Shown piece after piece: positions 49,574-59,795 of a stretch of DNA of 64,000 bases. The notes beneath the pieces were generated by a model. It saw nothing but the letters and a program-made list of their open reading frames with translations. It made no database searches and was not told the origin of the DNA. The stretch is from positions 1 through 64,000 of the forward strand of contig NZ_JAAGKM010000004.1 in assembly GCF_019308355.1 (NCBI RefSeq). Direction: 5' to 3'. Within the stretch, counting starts at the first letter, position 1. Each line of letters begins with the position of its first letter. Both the position numbers and the translations under genes were made by a program. Source of the stretch: Empedobacter falsenii. Lineage in GTDB: Bacteria; Bacteroidota; Bacteroidia; Flavobacteriales; Weeksellaceae.

Positions 49574-52500
49574 TTAAAAACTATATCTAAATCCTATTTG
49601 TATTTGATACGGATTGAATGCATAACTCGTTTTACCTGTGTTCGTATTTACATTATAAACAAAACGTTCATTAGCTGTATCAAAACTCTTAATAGAATAA
49701 ATATTTTGTTTACCTATTCTAGGTCCTACTCCCCATTCTTTATTCATTAAATTAGCTACATTAAAAATATCTACTGCAACTTCAAAACGATGCTTATCTA
49801 CAATTTTTATCTTTTTAGCTAATCTTAAATCAAATGTTCCTGAAAAACCATTAATTCCACCATTTCGCTCGGCTATTTTTCCAAAACTTTTACGAATATA
49901 ATCTTTCGTATGTTTTTCAACTTCAGGATTATCTAGAATAGCTTGAATTCCTTTTCTTAAATATTCAGGAGTTGAAGCAGCATTAGGATCATAGATGTAT
50001 GCCAAATCATTTGAATTTACGAAATCTCCATTCATATTACCATTAACAGCCAATGAATAACGTGTTCCTCCAATTCCACTAAAACGAATACCTGCAGTCA
50101 TTCCCCAAAAAGTTGGAGATTGTCCATAAACAACTAACTTGTGACGGAAATGTGTATCTGAATAATTCATTTTACTTAAATTTCTTGGATCTTCCGCAAC
50201 CATTAAACTTAGAGTTGCAGTGTTAGCTACATTTCCATTATAAGAGGTATTATCTTTTGAATCATTCCATGTATATGAAACAGAAATTTGCCCATCTTTA
50301 AAATAACGATATGTTCCATCTAACACAATCGCATATTGATCTTTTTTACCATCACTAATTAACTCTAAAACTCGCCCCAATTCATTTGTTTTACGTCCAT
50401 TAACCCAATTGGCAACACCATTTATAGGGTTAATTGTAGATGCAGGTACATAAACTCCTCGATTAGCTTCTTCTTTTATTCTGAAAAAGGGTTCGTCGAC
50501 CATATTTCGATCAACGTACATATAATTATTTCGTGCCCAGTTAGCATAAGCACTAATCCCAACCCTTAATCGGTCACTAAAGAAATGATTATAAGATGCA
50601 TTTAATTTGTAAACCGTCGGCACTTTAGCGTCTTTACTATTTGCATTAATCGTGATTAGTTTCTCTATTGCAGGATTATCGAACAAATCTTTTCCTGGTG
50701 CATGATTAGGATTTTGTCTATAATCAATAAAATCTGGAGTAGGAACTAAATCTCCTACTATATCTACTGCTGCGACTTTTGTTCCATCAAACAACATATT
50801 GTTAATCATTGAGTATGGATTTAGTGAAGAACCAAAAATACCTCCACCAAATTTCACAAAATCTTTTCTATTCTGATTAATATCCCATGTTAATTGGAAA
50901 CGTGGCTGAAGTTGCCATGTATTAATTTTATTATCTGTTCTTACCCCCAATTGTTTATCTGCAACCTCATTGTAATTCGCTGCATTCAGATATTGCATAT
51001 TCTCAAAACGAATTCCAGCCATTAAATCTAAACCAGGAAGAATTTCTGTTTCCAATTGTCCATAAACAGCTGATGCTAATTGATTAATCTTTGTTGATGG
51101 ATCATCTGTTAGTCGAATTTCTCGCGCATAACGATAAGGAGTCATATTTTTGAAATTATCCATTCCAGTAAAATAGAATCGACCATTCATTTCACTTCCA
51201 TATACATTTTTCATATGATAGTAAGAAAAATCTCCTCCTAGCGTATACTTAATATTATTTTTATTAATATATACATTATCAACTAATTGTATCACATTCC
51301 CTTTAAACCATTCTGGTGAAAAGCGTTGTCCACCTAATTGTATGTTTGTATATTGTGTTTTTTCTCCTATTTGAGATCCTATACTTTCCACAATTGCACG
51401 CGGAATCGATTGGCTTGGTAATTCACTTGAAGGGATAATATTCTGGTGTTCTATAAAATGTTGAACTTTCAGTTCATTAGTAATGTCATTATTAAAATCA
51501 GTTCTTAACGATAACATCAAACTATTGTCTGTTTTTTTTCTATCAATATACGATTCATACATATTGATTCTTGTATTATCTCCTTCTGAAAGTTTATCTT
51601 TTTCATGAACAAAGTTGTTACGTAATGTCAATAAGTTTCGAGCATTTAATTGCCAATCAATGCGTAAAAATGCAGCATTTGTATCTTTATTTTTATCAAA
51701 TGATCCAAATTGAGGATTATTAGATACACCATATTTTTCTCGTGCAATAGATAAAAATTGATCTAATGTTGATTGCGTTACGTTATACAGAGCTTCATCA
51801 CTTGGGTTATTAATATTCGCAATAAATAAAGGGCGTTTATCTACCTGTCTATCCCAAGCAACAAAGAAATGAGCTTTATCTTTCTTTATTGGTCCACCTA
51901 AAGAAAATCCATATTGATATGTAGAGAATTCGTTGTCTCTTTTGTTTCCACGAATGTCGTATGGACTAGAAAGCCAATCTGTACGACCATACAAAAAAGC
52001 ACTTCCTTCTAATTTATTAGTTCCTGACTTAGTAACTGTACTAATAGTTCCACCTCCAGCACGTCCATTGGTCACATCATATTCATTTGTTACTACTTTA
52101 AATTCTCGGATTGCTTCCATTGAAATAGAATAAGAAGATGAGGTAGAACCTCCAGCTATTGTTCCACGGTTAGACATTCCGTCTATCGTATAATCTACCG
52201 AAGATGCTAATTGTCCACCAATACTCGAACCATTACTTAAAGGAGATAGGTCTATTAACGACGTAAAGTTTCGTCCATTTACAGGTAAAGTTTGTAAATC
52301 TTTTGCCGATACAGAAGTAGACGCACCAACTTGTTTAATAGAACTTTTTAAAGTTTGCCCACTTACCATCACTTCATTCAATTCAGTCGTTCCATTTGTA
52401 AATTTGAACGGAACCCAAATTAAATCTCCTTGATTCAAACTATAACCTTCTAAGATCTCCTCACCATGCTCTTCCGAAATAATAGTAACCGTATAAGGAA

Positions 52501-52729
52501 AACCTAATGGCAACTGCTTTAAGTTATACTCTCCTTTTTCATTCGTTTTCGTAGAAGCTGTAAATCCTGTCGATTCATTTTTCACAACAATGGTTACATT
52601 GTGCAAATCCGAACCATTAGCATCAGTAATTTTTCCCGATATACCTGCTAAATCTCCCTGTGCATAAACTGCAGTAGTTGCTCCCATCACAAAAACAACT
52701 GCTGATAGTTGAAATAAATTAAGTTTCAA
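49574..52729 (-). CDS. TonB-dependent receptor (Oar-like), paired with GDPD
   Basis: 1051 residues. Signal peptide (MKLNLFQLSAVVFVMGATTAVYAQ), carboxypeptidase-regulatory domain (about 28-115: GISGKITDANGSDLHNVTI), plug (LPVNGRNFTSLIDLSPL, VDYTIDGMSNRGTIAGG, VTNEYDVTNGRAGGGTISTVTKSGTN) and barrel ending in YQIQIGFRYSF. The VxGRNF and DVTNGRAGGGTISTV blocks are typical of Oar-like receptors. Organised as receptor then exported GDPD. A -7 box (TAATTTTG) is on the minus strand at 52751-52758. Confidence 0.92.
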   Translation of the reverse strand: MKLNLFQLSAVVFVMGATTAVYAQGDLAGISGKITDANGSDLHNVTIVVKNESTGFTASTKTNEKGEYNLKQLPLGFPYTVTIISEEHGEEILEGYSLNQGDLIWVPFKFTNGTTELNEVMVSGQTLKSSIKQVGASTSVSAKDLQTLPVNGRNFTSLIDLSPLSNGSSIGGQLASSVDYTIDGMSNRGTIAGGSTSSSYSISMEAIREFKVVTNEYDVTNGRAGGGTISTVTKSGTNKLEGSAFLYGRTDWLSSPYDIRGNKRDNEFSTYQYGFSLGGPIKKDKAHFFVAWDRQVDKRPLFIANINNPSDEALYNVTQSTLDQFLSIAREKYGVSNNPQFGSFDKNKDTNAAFLRIDWQLNARNLLTLRNNFVHEKDKLSEGDNTRINMYESYIDRKKTDNSLMLSLRTDFNNDITNELKVQHFIEHQNIIPSSELPSQSIPRAIVESIGSQIGEKTQYTNIQLGGQRFSPEWFKGNVIQLVDNVYINKNNIKYTLGGDFSYYHMKNVYGSEMNGRFYFTGMDNFKNMTPYRYAREIRLTDDPSTKINQLASAVYGQLETEILPGLDLMAGIRFENMQYLNAANYNEVADKQLGVRTDNKINTWQLQPRFQLTWDINQNRKDFVKFGGGIFGSSLNPYSMINNMLFDGTKVAAVDIVGDLVPTPDFIDYRQNPNHAPGKDLFDNPAIEKLITINANSKDAKVPTVYKLNASYNHFFSDRLRVGISAYANWARNNYMYVDRNMVDEPFFRIKEEANRGVYVPASTINPINGVANWVNGRKTNELGRVLELISDGKKDQYAIVLDGTYRYFKDGQISVSYTWNDSKDNTSYNGNVANTATLSLMVAEDPRNLSKMNYSDTHFRHKLVVYGQSPTFWGMTAGIRFSGIGGTRYSLAVNGNMNGDFVNSNDLAYIYDPNAASTPEYLRKGIQAILDNPEVEKHTKDYIRKSFGKIAERNGGINGFSGTFDLRLAKKIKIVDKHRFEVAVDIFNVANLMNKEWGVGPRIGKQNIYSIKSFDTANERFVYNVNTNTGKTSYAFNPYQIQIGFRYSF

Positions 52730-52750
52730 GTATATGTTTTATTTGAAACC

Positions 52751-52758
52751 CAAAATTA
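52751..52758 (-). promoter_or_regulatory. -7 element of the receptor/GDPD operon
   Basis: On the minus strand TAATTTTG fits TAnnTTTG, 21 bases before the ATG. A perfect palindrome CTTAATAATTAAG (52784-52796) lies just upstream, near the -33 region, and could be an operator. Confidence 0.4.
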
Positions 52759-52914
52759 TTTTTTACCTCACAATATGGTGTTACTTAATAATTAAGAAAG
52801 CTTTAACTAAAAGTCATAAAAAAGTTAACAGTTACAAGAAATTTAAACGTTTAATAAACCTTAAGAATTTGGTTTTAAGATTTAAAAGAGTATTTAAAGA
52901 AAATAATATGTTAA

Positions 52915-52938
52915 AAATCCGAGCATTCGCTCGGATTT
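52915..52938 (-). terminator. Terminator of the MFS gene
   Basis: Stem AAATCCGAGC / GCTCGGATTT with a 4-base loop directly after the MFS stop codon at 52941; the minus strand then reads TTTTTAAC. Confidence 0.75.
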
Positions 52939-52940
52939 AA

Positions 52941-54155
52941 TTATACAATTATGGCTTTTTTTCGTGTTGATTTCTTCATTCTATACATAAGGTAAATAAT
53001 TAGAGATAATAGAAATGAAAAAATAAAGTATCGGATTGCTAACCCATTTTGAGTATCAACTTTACCAGTACTTGAGATAATAAAACTTGTAAGCGAAGTA
53101 ATAATATACGTCATTCCTCCCATCAAACCACCAGCAACACCAGCATTTTTAGGAAAAGCCATCATATTTGAAGTAAAGAATGATGTGAATAAAATTCCCG
53201 AACAAATATGAATGAAAAACGCAAAGAATAATAAAACAAATAGATTTTGAACAAAGAAACCTGCGATAATCAAAAGAGAAATCAAAACTAATTGTACAAT
53301 AATAGGTAAAGCTATACTTTCTTTAAAGTCAAGATGCATTCTTTTCTTTCCTACAAATCCGCCAATCATCCACGAAAAACCTAAAATTAAAGTTGAATAA
53401 CCAATCACTACAGAATTAAAATGATAGGTATTTTCAATTAAAAACGGACCAATAATATTGAAAATCATTACAATAGAATAAGCAACAGCCTGTATCATAA
53501 TTCCAACTATAAATAATTGATTGCTAAGCATCATTCTATAAGTATCAATAACGTTTTTCAAATTCAATTTAGTCTTTTCAACAATACTTTCCCCACTAAA
53601 AATCAATTCAAAAATTAAAATTAAAGCAGCGTAAATAGCTAAAAAATAAAAATTCGCATGCCAATTGAACAACTTTTCTAAATATCCACCTAAAAATGGA
53701 GCCAAAATAGGTCCGCATGACCAAACAATCGTGAAATAACCTAAATAATGTTTCGCCTTTTCTGGTGTATGAATATCAATAAAAAGTGCTCGAGTTGCAA
53801 TAACAATAATCGCAACTGAAATTCCTTGAATAATTCGAAGAAAACAAATCAACAAAATGCTATCTGTACTCGCGATAACTAAACTTGTGATTAATACGAC
53901 AAATAATGCTACAATTTTTGGATAATATCGTCCAATTGCATCCAAAATACTTCCAATAAACAATTGAGATAAACCATAACTCAATAAAAAACAAGTCAGA
54001 GTTAATTGAATACTACTTTCTGGAACTATCAACGATTTTGCCATCGACGGAAATGACGGCAAATAGATATCTGTTACAAATCCCGAAATTGGAATCGAAA
54101 AGAAACCAAGTATACTTATAATTTTTTTCCTTTTTTCTGATGCTTCTCTCAACAT
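52941..54155 (-). CDS. MFS drug exporter (Bcr/CflA family)
   Basis: 404 residues with 12 hydrophobic helices. The first helices read GFFSIPISGFVTDIYLPSFPSM and QLTLTCFLLSYGLSQLFIGSILDAIGRY, the motif A (GxLxDxxGRR) of the Bcr/CflA subgroup of multidrug exporters; motif C-like glycine spacing appears in helix 5 (SCGPILAPFLGGYL). Such proteins export drugs with protons. The AraC-type gene upstream, with 93 bases between, is the likely regulator. Confidence 0.9.
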   Translation of the reverse strand: MLREASEKRKKIISILGFFSIPISGFVTDIYLPSFPSMAKSLIVPESSIQLTLTCFLLSYGLSQLFIGSILDAIGRYYPKIVALFVVLITSLVIASTDSILLICFLRIIQGISVAIIVIATRALFIDIHTPEKAKHYLGYFTIVWSCGPILAPFLGGYLEKLFNWHANFYFLAIYAALILIFELIFSGESIVEKTKLNLKNVIDTYRMMLSNQLFIVGIMIQAVAYSIVMIFNIIGPFLIENTYHFNSVVIGYSTLILGFSWMIGGFVGKKRMHLDFKESIALPIIVQLVLISLLIIAGFFVQNLFVLLFFAFFIHICSGILFTSFFTSNMMAFPKNAGVAGGLMGGMTYIITSLTSFIISSTGKVDTQNGLAIRYFIFSFLLSLIIYLMYRMKKSTRKKAIIV

Positions 54156-54248
54156 AAATCATTTTTTACTATGCAAAAGTAAAATGAATGTGAAATTGAG
54201 GAATTAAAAAAGACAAATAAAAAATTACAAAAATCAAATAAATTAATT

Positions 54249-55157
54249 TTATTGTTTAAATTTTAATGGAGAAGTTAAAGTATGTTTTTTAAAAAAATTA
54301 TTAAAATGAGCAGGTTCCTCAAAACCTAATGTATAACCAACTTGCGCAATATCCCAATCAGTGTACAACAACAGGTTTTTAGCTTCTTCAACTATTTTCT
54401 GTTTAATAATTTGTGTCGTTGTTTGTTTTGTTACAGATTTCACAGATGAGTTGAGATGATTTACATGAATATTTAATTTCGTTGCAAAATCAGCTGGTGT
54501 TTTCAAAATAAGTGGATGAGCAGGTGAATCTAGTGGAAATTGTTTATTTAATAATTCATCAAACTTCTTATACAATCTCACATTTGATGGCAATTCAACC
54601 GCATGTATTTCATCAACTTTTTGTTCTAGAACATAATGAAAAATAGCAGATAAATGATTACGAATACTAAAATATCTCAATTGATAATTGGATTGATTAA
54701 GACGATACATTTCCTGAAAATAAGACAAAATCAAAGGCAATTGTTCATCCGAAATCTCAATAAAAGGAGAACTCCAATCTTTAAACAAAGATGTTTTTTT
54801 GAAGACGTCAAACTCTTTATTTTCAGAAAAAAATTGTTGATTGAATAAACAAAAATAACCTTCTTGCAAACTCGATTTACATTCCCAAGTATAAGAAATA
54901 TGCGGAGATGGAAGAAATAAAACTGGTTTAGAAATATATCTTTCATTATTTCCATATTTAAAAATTCCTTCACCAATCAACAAACTGATTTTGTAATAAT
55001 CTCGCCGACTATATGGACTTTTAAAACTACAATATTTGCGCAAAGAAATATTAAAATGCGCTTTATCGTGTTCAAAGTTAGCAGAATTCATCAATTCGGC
55101 TTGTTCTAAACTAATTTTATTATAATAATCTGCAATAGTTTCTAATTCTTGACTCAT
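54249..55157 (-). CDS. AraC-family transcriptional regulator
   Basis: 302 residues from the ATG at 55157 (MSQELETIADYYNKIS). The C-terminal 95 residues hold the double helix-turn-helix: FATKLNIHVNHLNSSVKSVTKQTTTQ and DIAQVGYTLGFEEPAHFNNFFKKHTLTSPLKF, the AraC/XylS signature. The N-terminus is a cupin-like ligand-binding domain. It is placed in line with the MFS gene, so it may control the exporter in response to a toxic compound; the inducer is unknown. Confidence 0.9.
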   Translation of the reverse strand: MSQELETIADYYNKISLEQAELMNSANFEHDKAHFNISLRKYCSFKSPYSRRDYYKISLLIGEGIFKYGNNERYISKPVLFLPSPHISYTWECKSSLQEGYFCLFNQQFFSENKEFDVFKKTSLFKDWSSPFIEISDEQLPLILSYFQEMYRLNQSNYQLRYFSIRNHLSAIFHYVLEQKVDEIHAVELPSNVRLYKKFDELLNKQFPLDSPAHPLILKTPADFATKLNIHVNHLNSSVKSVTKQTTTQIIKQKIVEEAKNLLLYTDWDIAQVGYTLGFEEPAHFNNFFKKHTLTSPLKFKQ

Positions 55158-55275
55158 CTTTATTCTTACAAAATTCAAATAAACGACATTTTAGAATAAT
55201 TATATGTTAAAATCTATATTAATCATAAATATTATAAAATTTCATTAACTTTAATCACATTCAAAACTTAATAAA

Positions 55276-56043
55276 ATGCCTTGGAATCCCGAAATTTATA
55301 ATCAATTCAAAAATATTCGTTATCAACCTTTTTATGATTTAGCGGATTTGATTTCTGCTGATAATTTGAAAAATTGCGGCGATGTTGGTTGTGGAACTGG
55401 TGAACAAACAGCTATTCTTGCCAATAAATTTGAATACGCTAATTTTTTAGGAATTGATTCTTCTAAAGAAATGCTCGAAAAGTCAAAAGAATTTGATTTA
55501 GCCAATCTTACATTTCAGCAAAAAACAATTGAAGAATTTGCAAATTCTAATACAAATTGGGATTTAATTTTTAGTAATGCAGCGTTACAATGGTCAGATA
55601 ATCATGAAAAATTGTTTCCCACATTAATCTTAAAACTGAATGATAATGGACAATTTGCGGTGCAAATGCCTTGTCAAAAAGATAATGTATTGAATGTTAT
55701 TTTGAGTGATTTAGCACGAGAAAAACCTTTTACAGATTTTCTGAATAATTTTCATCGAGATTCACCTATGTTAACGATAGATGATTATGCGAAAATCATG
55801 TTTGATAATGGATTGAAGGATTTGAACATTAACATGAAAGTTTATCCAATTTACGGAAATGACGAAACAGAATTTTATAATTTTATATCTGGTTCTGCCT
55901 TGATTCCTTATATAGAGCGCTTAACCACTGAACAGCAAGAATTATTTACTACAGAATTCAAAACGAGAATTAAGAAATATTACAAAACTTTTCCTGCAAT
56001 TTATTCCTTTAAGAGAATATTGTTGTATGGGAGAAAGAGTTAA
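55276..56043 (+). CDS. Methyltransferase, trans-aconitate methyltransferase-like
   Basis: 255 residues. It begins MPWNPEIYNQFKNIRYQPFYDLADLI, close to the WNPxxYxxFxxxRxxPxxDLL start of Tam proteins. SAM motif I is DVGCGTGEQTAIL, then LGIDSSKEMLEKSKEF and NAALQWSDNHEKLFPTL. Tam methylates trans-aconitate, a spontaneous inhibitor formed from cis-aconitate. The assignment is good in form, not proven in substrate. Divergent from the AraC gene, with a terminator at its end. Confidence 0.85.
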   Translation: MPWNPEIYNQFKNIRYQPFYDLADLISADNLKNCGDVGCGTGEQTAILANKFEYANFLGIDSSKEMLEKSKEFDLANLTFQQKTIEEFANSNTNWDLIFSNAALQWSDNHEKLFPTLILKLNDNGQFAVQMPCQKDNVLNVILSDLAREKPFTDFLNNFHRDSPMLTIDDYAKIMFDNGLKDLNINMKVYPIYGNDETEFYNFISGSALIPYIERLTTEQQELFTTEFKTRIKKYYKTFPAIYSFKRILLYGRKS

Positions 56044-56045
56044 AT

Positions 56046-56077
56046 AAAAAAGAGAATCATAATTGATTCTCTTTTTT
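56046..56077 (+). terminator. Bidirectional terminator
   Basis: A 14-bp stem (AAAAAAGAGAATCA / TGATTCTCTTTTTT) with loop TAAT between convergent genes ending at 56043 and 56090. Confidence 0.85.
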
Positions 56078-56089
56078 ATTTATTAAAAT

Positions 56090-57277
56090 TTAATCTAAAT
56101 CGTCTAATACAGATTTTAAGATATCACAACCTTTTATAATATCTTCATCCGAAATATTAATTGGCGGTGTAATTCGTAAATTCTCGATGCTATACATCAA
56201 AAAGAAAAGAATCAAACCTCTGTTCATACATTCTTGCTGAACGCGCAACGTATATTCTGGCGATGATAACTCAGGAGCTAACATCAAACCTTTACCATGA
56301 ATTTTCTTAATTTTTGGATGCTGAAGATTTTCTCTGAATAATTGCTCTTTTCGATCAATATCATCCATTAATTTTTCATCATCTATAACATTTAGTAGTT
56401 CCAAAGCCGCTGCTGCAATCACAGGATTTCCTCCGAAAGTCGTGATATGTCCCAATTGAGGATTTTGTTTCAACGAACTCATAATTTTATCAGAAGTCAT
56501 AAACGCACCAACAGGCAAACCGCTCGCCATGCCTTTTCCCATCGCTACAATATCTGGCACAACTCCAAAATGTTCGAAACCAAATAATTTCCCTGTACGT
56601 CCAAAACCTGGTTGAATTTCGTCCATAATCAATAATGCACCAACTTCTTCGCAACGTTTTTTCAGCTTGATAAAGAAATCATTTTCTGGCAACCTAAAAC
56701 CAGAAGCACCACGAATACTTTCTACAATAACACCAGCTGTTTCTTTGGTAATTTTTTGTAAATCTTCTTCGTTATTAAACTCAATGAAATAAACTTCTGG
56801 TAACAATGGTCGGAAAGCAGCTTTCTTATGTTCATCCCCCGAAACACTTAACGAACCGTGTGTATTCCCATGATAGGCATTTCGGAAAGAAATTAATTGA
56901 CGACGACCTGTAAAACGTTTCGCTAATTTAAGCGAAGCTTCAATCGCTTCTGTTCCAGAATTTACCAGATAGACTTGATCCAATCCTTCTGGTGTTAAAT
57001 CAACCAGTCGCTTACATAATTCAACTGGTTTTTCTTGCGCATATTCACCATAAACAGCGACATGCATATATTTGTTTACCTGATCTATAATCGCTTGATT
57101 GATGCGCGGATGGCTATGTCCAAGTGTATTCACCGAAACGCCAGCCACAAAATCAAGATAAGCTCTTCCATCCTTTCCATAGATATAAGAGCCTTTTGCG
57201 TAATCAACTTCAAAACCAGATGCAAAATTTGTTGTTTGCGCCTGATATTTGAAAAATCCTTCCTTTAATTTTCCCAT
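56090..57277 (-). CDS. Class III PLP aminotransferase
   Basis: 395 residues of the acetylornithine/ornithine aminotransferase family. Motifs: YLVNSGTEAIEASLKLAKRFTG, RNAYHGNTHGSLSVSG, LIMDEIQPGFGRTGKLFGFEHFG and the PLP lysine in DIVAMGKGMASGLPVGAF. It is not the arginine-type ArgD by its N-terminus (YAKGSYIYGKDGRAYLDFVAGVSV); substrate unknown. It lies 1 base after a lipoprotein gene and downstream of the OstA-like gene, so probably is the last gene of that operon. Confidence 0.88.
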   Translation of the reverse strand: MGKLKEGFFKYQAQTTNFASGFEVDYAKGSYIYGKDGRAYLDFVAGVSVNTLGHSHPRINQAIIDQVNKYMHVAVYGEYAQEKPVELCKRLVDLTPEGLDQVYLVNSGTEAIEASLKLAKRFTGRRQLISFRNAYHGNTHGSLSVSGDEHKKAAFRPLLPEVYFIEFNNEEDLQKITKETAGVIVESIRGASGFRLPENDFFIKLKKRCEEVGALLIMDEIQPGFGRTGKLFGFEHFGVVPDIVAMGKGMASGLPVGAFMTSDKIMSSLKQNPQLGHITTFGGNPVIAAAALELLNVIDDEKLMDDIDRKEQLFRENLQHPKIKKIHGKGLMLAPELSSPEYTLRVQQECMNRGLILFFLMYSIENLRITPPINISDEDIIKGCDILKSVLDDLD

Positions 57278-57278
57278 T

Positions 57279-57836
57279 TTATTTTAATAAAAAAAGTACA
57301 GCTGCACCGCTCATTGCATACGCTGCAACAGTAAGAGCATCTGATTTACCTTTCGAAAATTTTCTTATTTTGAACGATGAAATATCGTTTTTATGAAACT
57401 TCAATTCTTTTTCTGTTCCTTTTACAACAGCATATAAGGTATCAGCTTTCCATTGCTTTGCCTCTATTGTATATTCTTTTCCTTGCGCATCTACTTTATA
57501 AAATTGATCGGGTTTGATAACATCCGAAATTTTAATTGTAGAAGGATCTATCACTACTTTTTCTTCTTTATTCTCTTGTTTTTTAACCTTTATTGCAGCT
57601 AATTCTTCTTGACTTTCTGAAAGAGATGAACTAATTGCATTTTCATTCGGACTTTTTCGTTCTTTTCTCAATTCAGCAATATCAGCTCTAGAACGACTTC
57701 TTTCATTAGAGTTAGTCGTTTGATTTTGATTATTACCTTTAGACATTTCCAATGCATACTCCTCAGGATCAAAAGCTTTATATGTATAACAACTTGATAA
57801 TAATAGAATAGATAATATGATAGATGTAGTTTTCAT
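57279..57836 (-). CDS. Lipoprotein, unknown function
   Basis: 185 residues. The signal peptide ends in the lipobox LLSSC (Cys16). The middle has a low-complexity part rich in Asn, Ser, Arg and Lys (NNQNQTTNSNERSRSRADI) followed by a beta-rich part (YKVDAQGKEYTIEAKQWKADTLYAVVKG), and a C-terminal hydrophobic helix of about 17 residues (ALTVAAYAMSGAAVLFLLK). A second membrane anchor at the end is unusual. Between the OstA-like gene (39 bases) and the aminotransferase. Confidence 0.7.
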   Translation of the reverse strand: MKTTSIILSILLLSSCYTYKAFDPEEYALEMSKGNNQNQTTNSNERSRSRADIAELRKERKSPNENAISSSLSESQEELAAIKVKKQENKEEKVVIDPSTIKISDVIKPDQFYKVDAQGKEYTIEAKQWKADTLYAVVKGTEKELKFHKNDISSFKIRKFSKGKSDALTVAAYAMSGAAVLFLLK

Positions 57837-57875
57837 TTATAGTTTTAGAAATTAAACGATTAATTTATGAAAAGA

Positions 57876-59549
57876 TTATTTCGATTCGATAAAAATATCT
57901 CGCCAAGTGTTTAATCGTTCAGAAATTCGCCATTTAAAATCGGGTAAATAACGCATTTCTTCAGGAAATTTAGACAATGGATACATTTTTCCGTCCGATT
58001 TTATGCGACATGCAACCAATTCAACATCTTTTCCTACAACATCAACTTCTATAATTCCGCAATAAGAAATATTAACTCCATAACGTTCTTTCACTTTCGT
58101 TTTTTGATCCGTATCATCCATGTACGTCAACGCGACAGCATTTTCTTCTACATTTATAAAATCAATTTTATCATCCTGAAAAAGAACAGTTAAATATTTT
58201 CCTTTGATTTGATGATATTCATTTTCCACAAGCGAATCCACTTTAGCAATCACAAAAGCATTATTAAACACTTTCATCGAGTCTAATTTTTCTGTTTTCG
58301 CATTTGTATACGCTTCGATATAATCTCCTGTAACTTGGTTATCACCAGAAAATAAAATTGGATCTTTGTAAAATTGCATCAATCCTTTAGTTTGATTGTA
58401 CACCAAAGAATCTGCTTTTCCGTTCGCATTCGATTTGTAAAAACGCGCTTTATGAAAAGCTTTCACCAATGAAGTCGAATCAACATCGTGACGTTTTACC
58501 GCCAACAACGTATCAGCACTTATGTAAAGCGAATCTTTATCAAACGCTTTCACAGCATACGCGTTCTTCGTTACAAAAGCCGAATCTAAGTATTTAAAAG
58601 CTTCTCCGTAATCACCTTTCAAAAATCTTTTTTCTAATGGATCATCCAAAAAAACATCGCCTTCACCTTTACCAAAACCTGTTTTATCGTTGAAATAAAG
58701 TTTTTTAGCCGTCAACGTTTTGTTTTGATAATAAACTTTTGAATTTCCTCTTAACCAAGCTTCACCTGTTTTTTTATTAAAATCTCCATCCGAAGTAATG
58801 ATATATTGTGATGGATCATTTCGACGTGTAATTTTAGAATAATCGCGGAAAGTTGTAATTCCCGTAATATCATTCGTCGTCATTTTTCTCGAATAAATCG
58901 TATAATCTTTATTCGTAATAAAAACTTCTGAACCAAAATTTGCCGATTTAGACTTTACATTATACACAACATTTCGTCCTTCGACTAAAGTTCCATCAGA
59001 ACCAATTGTTTTGTAAGTATCATTTACAATAATATTTCCTGTCAATCGCTCGTAAATCATTTTCTCAGAACTGATTTGTTGCGTAGGTGTCTTCACTTCT
59101 ACTTTCCCAATACCAGTCGCAATCTCGGTTGTACGATTATAATCCATATAATCTGCCGTAATACGAGAACTTGGATCAGTCAACACCACATCTTTGAAAG
59201 CTTTTGCAATTGTTGTGTTTCCGTCATACTCCATTTTATGCGCCGTAATTGTTTTGTCTTTGCTCACCAAACGAGCATTCGACCAAACAACAGCCAAGTT
59301 TTTATCACGATACAAAACCGCACTATCAGCTGTAATTACATCACCTTTATATTCGATTACAACATTACCTGATAAAAAATCATTTCCTTCAAAACGATCT
59401 GGATAACGCTCAACTAAATCAGCATTCTTCAACACAACTTTTTCTTTTTTAGGTTTCTGTTGCGCAAAAACACTTATCGTTATAAAACATGAAAGTAAAA
59501 AAGCAACTTTCAAACCTGTTTTATTTCTATCTATATAATTAATTAACAA
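57876..59549 (-). CDS. OstA-like protein
   Basis: 557 residues with a hydrophobic N-terminal segment (VAFLLSCFITISVFAQQ) and repeated LptA/OstA beta-jellyroll strands: NADLVERYPDRFEGNDFLSGNVVIEYKGDVITADSAV, KTITAHKMEYDGNTTIAKAFKDVVLTDPSSRITADYMDYN and later GKYLTVLFQDDKIDFINV. LptA/OstA-like domains carry LPS across the periplasm. OstA-like proteins of this size are the usual form in flavobacteria. It is the first gene of a three-gene operon. Confidence 0.88.
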   Translation of the reverse strand: MLINYIDRNKTGLKVAFLLSCFITISVFAQQKPKKEKVVLKNADLVERYPDRFEGNDFLSGNVVIEYKGDVITADSAVLYRDKNLAVVWSNARLVSKDKTITAHKMEYDGNTTIAKAFKDVVLTDPSSRITADYMDYNRTTEIATGIGKVEVKTPTQQISSEKMIYERLTGNIIVNDTYKTIGSDGTLVEGRNVVYNVKSKSANFGSEVFITNKDYTIYSRKMTTNDITGITTFRDYSKITRRNDPSQYIITSDGDFNKKTGEAWLRGNSKVYYQNKTLTAKKLYFNDKTGFGKGEGDVFLDDPLEKRFLKGDYGEAFKYLDSAFVTKNAYAVKAFDKDSLYISADTLLAVKRHDVDSTSLVKAFHKARFYKSNANGKADSLVYNQTKGLMQFYKDPILFSGDNQVTGDYIEAYTNAKTEKLDSMKVFNNAFVIAKVDSLVENEYHQIKGKYLTVLFQDDKIDFINVEENAVALTYMDDTDQKTKVKERYGVNISYCGIIEVDVVGKDVELVACRIKSDGKMYPLSKFPEEMRYLPDFKWRISERLNTWRDIFIESK

Positions 59550-59795
59550 TTACTTATTATTTTTATTTAATCTCTATTTCACTTCAAAAAAGTGTTAGCC
59601 AAAATTAGTATTATTTTTTTAGTCCTAAAAATTAATTATTACGTTAAAACATGCTTGAATACTTAAAATTATCATAATGTTTTAATCAATATGATAGATT
59701 TTCAAGTCTTAATTTGATTAAAAAAAAATAACGATTATTCATCAAATTCAGTTTTAAAATTCTTAACTTCATATTCAATTTTATAAATCTATTAA

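Noticed and set aside
52734-52940. A 68-codon plus-strand frame rich in Lys and Ile
   Set aside because: Overlaps the promoter region of the receptor operon and the terminator of the MFS gene; composition is that of random A/T-rich DNA.
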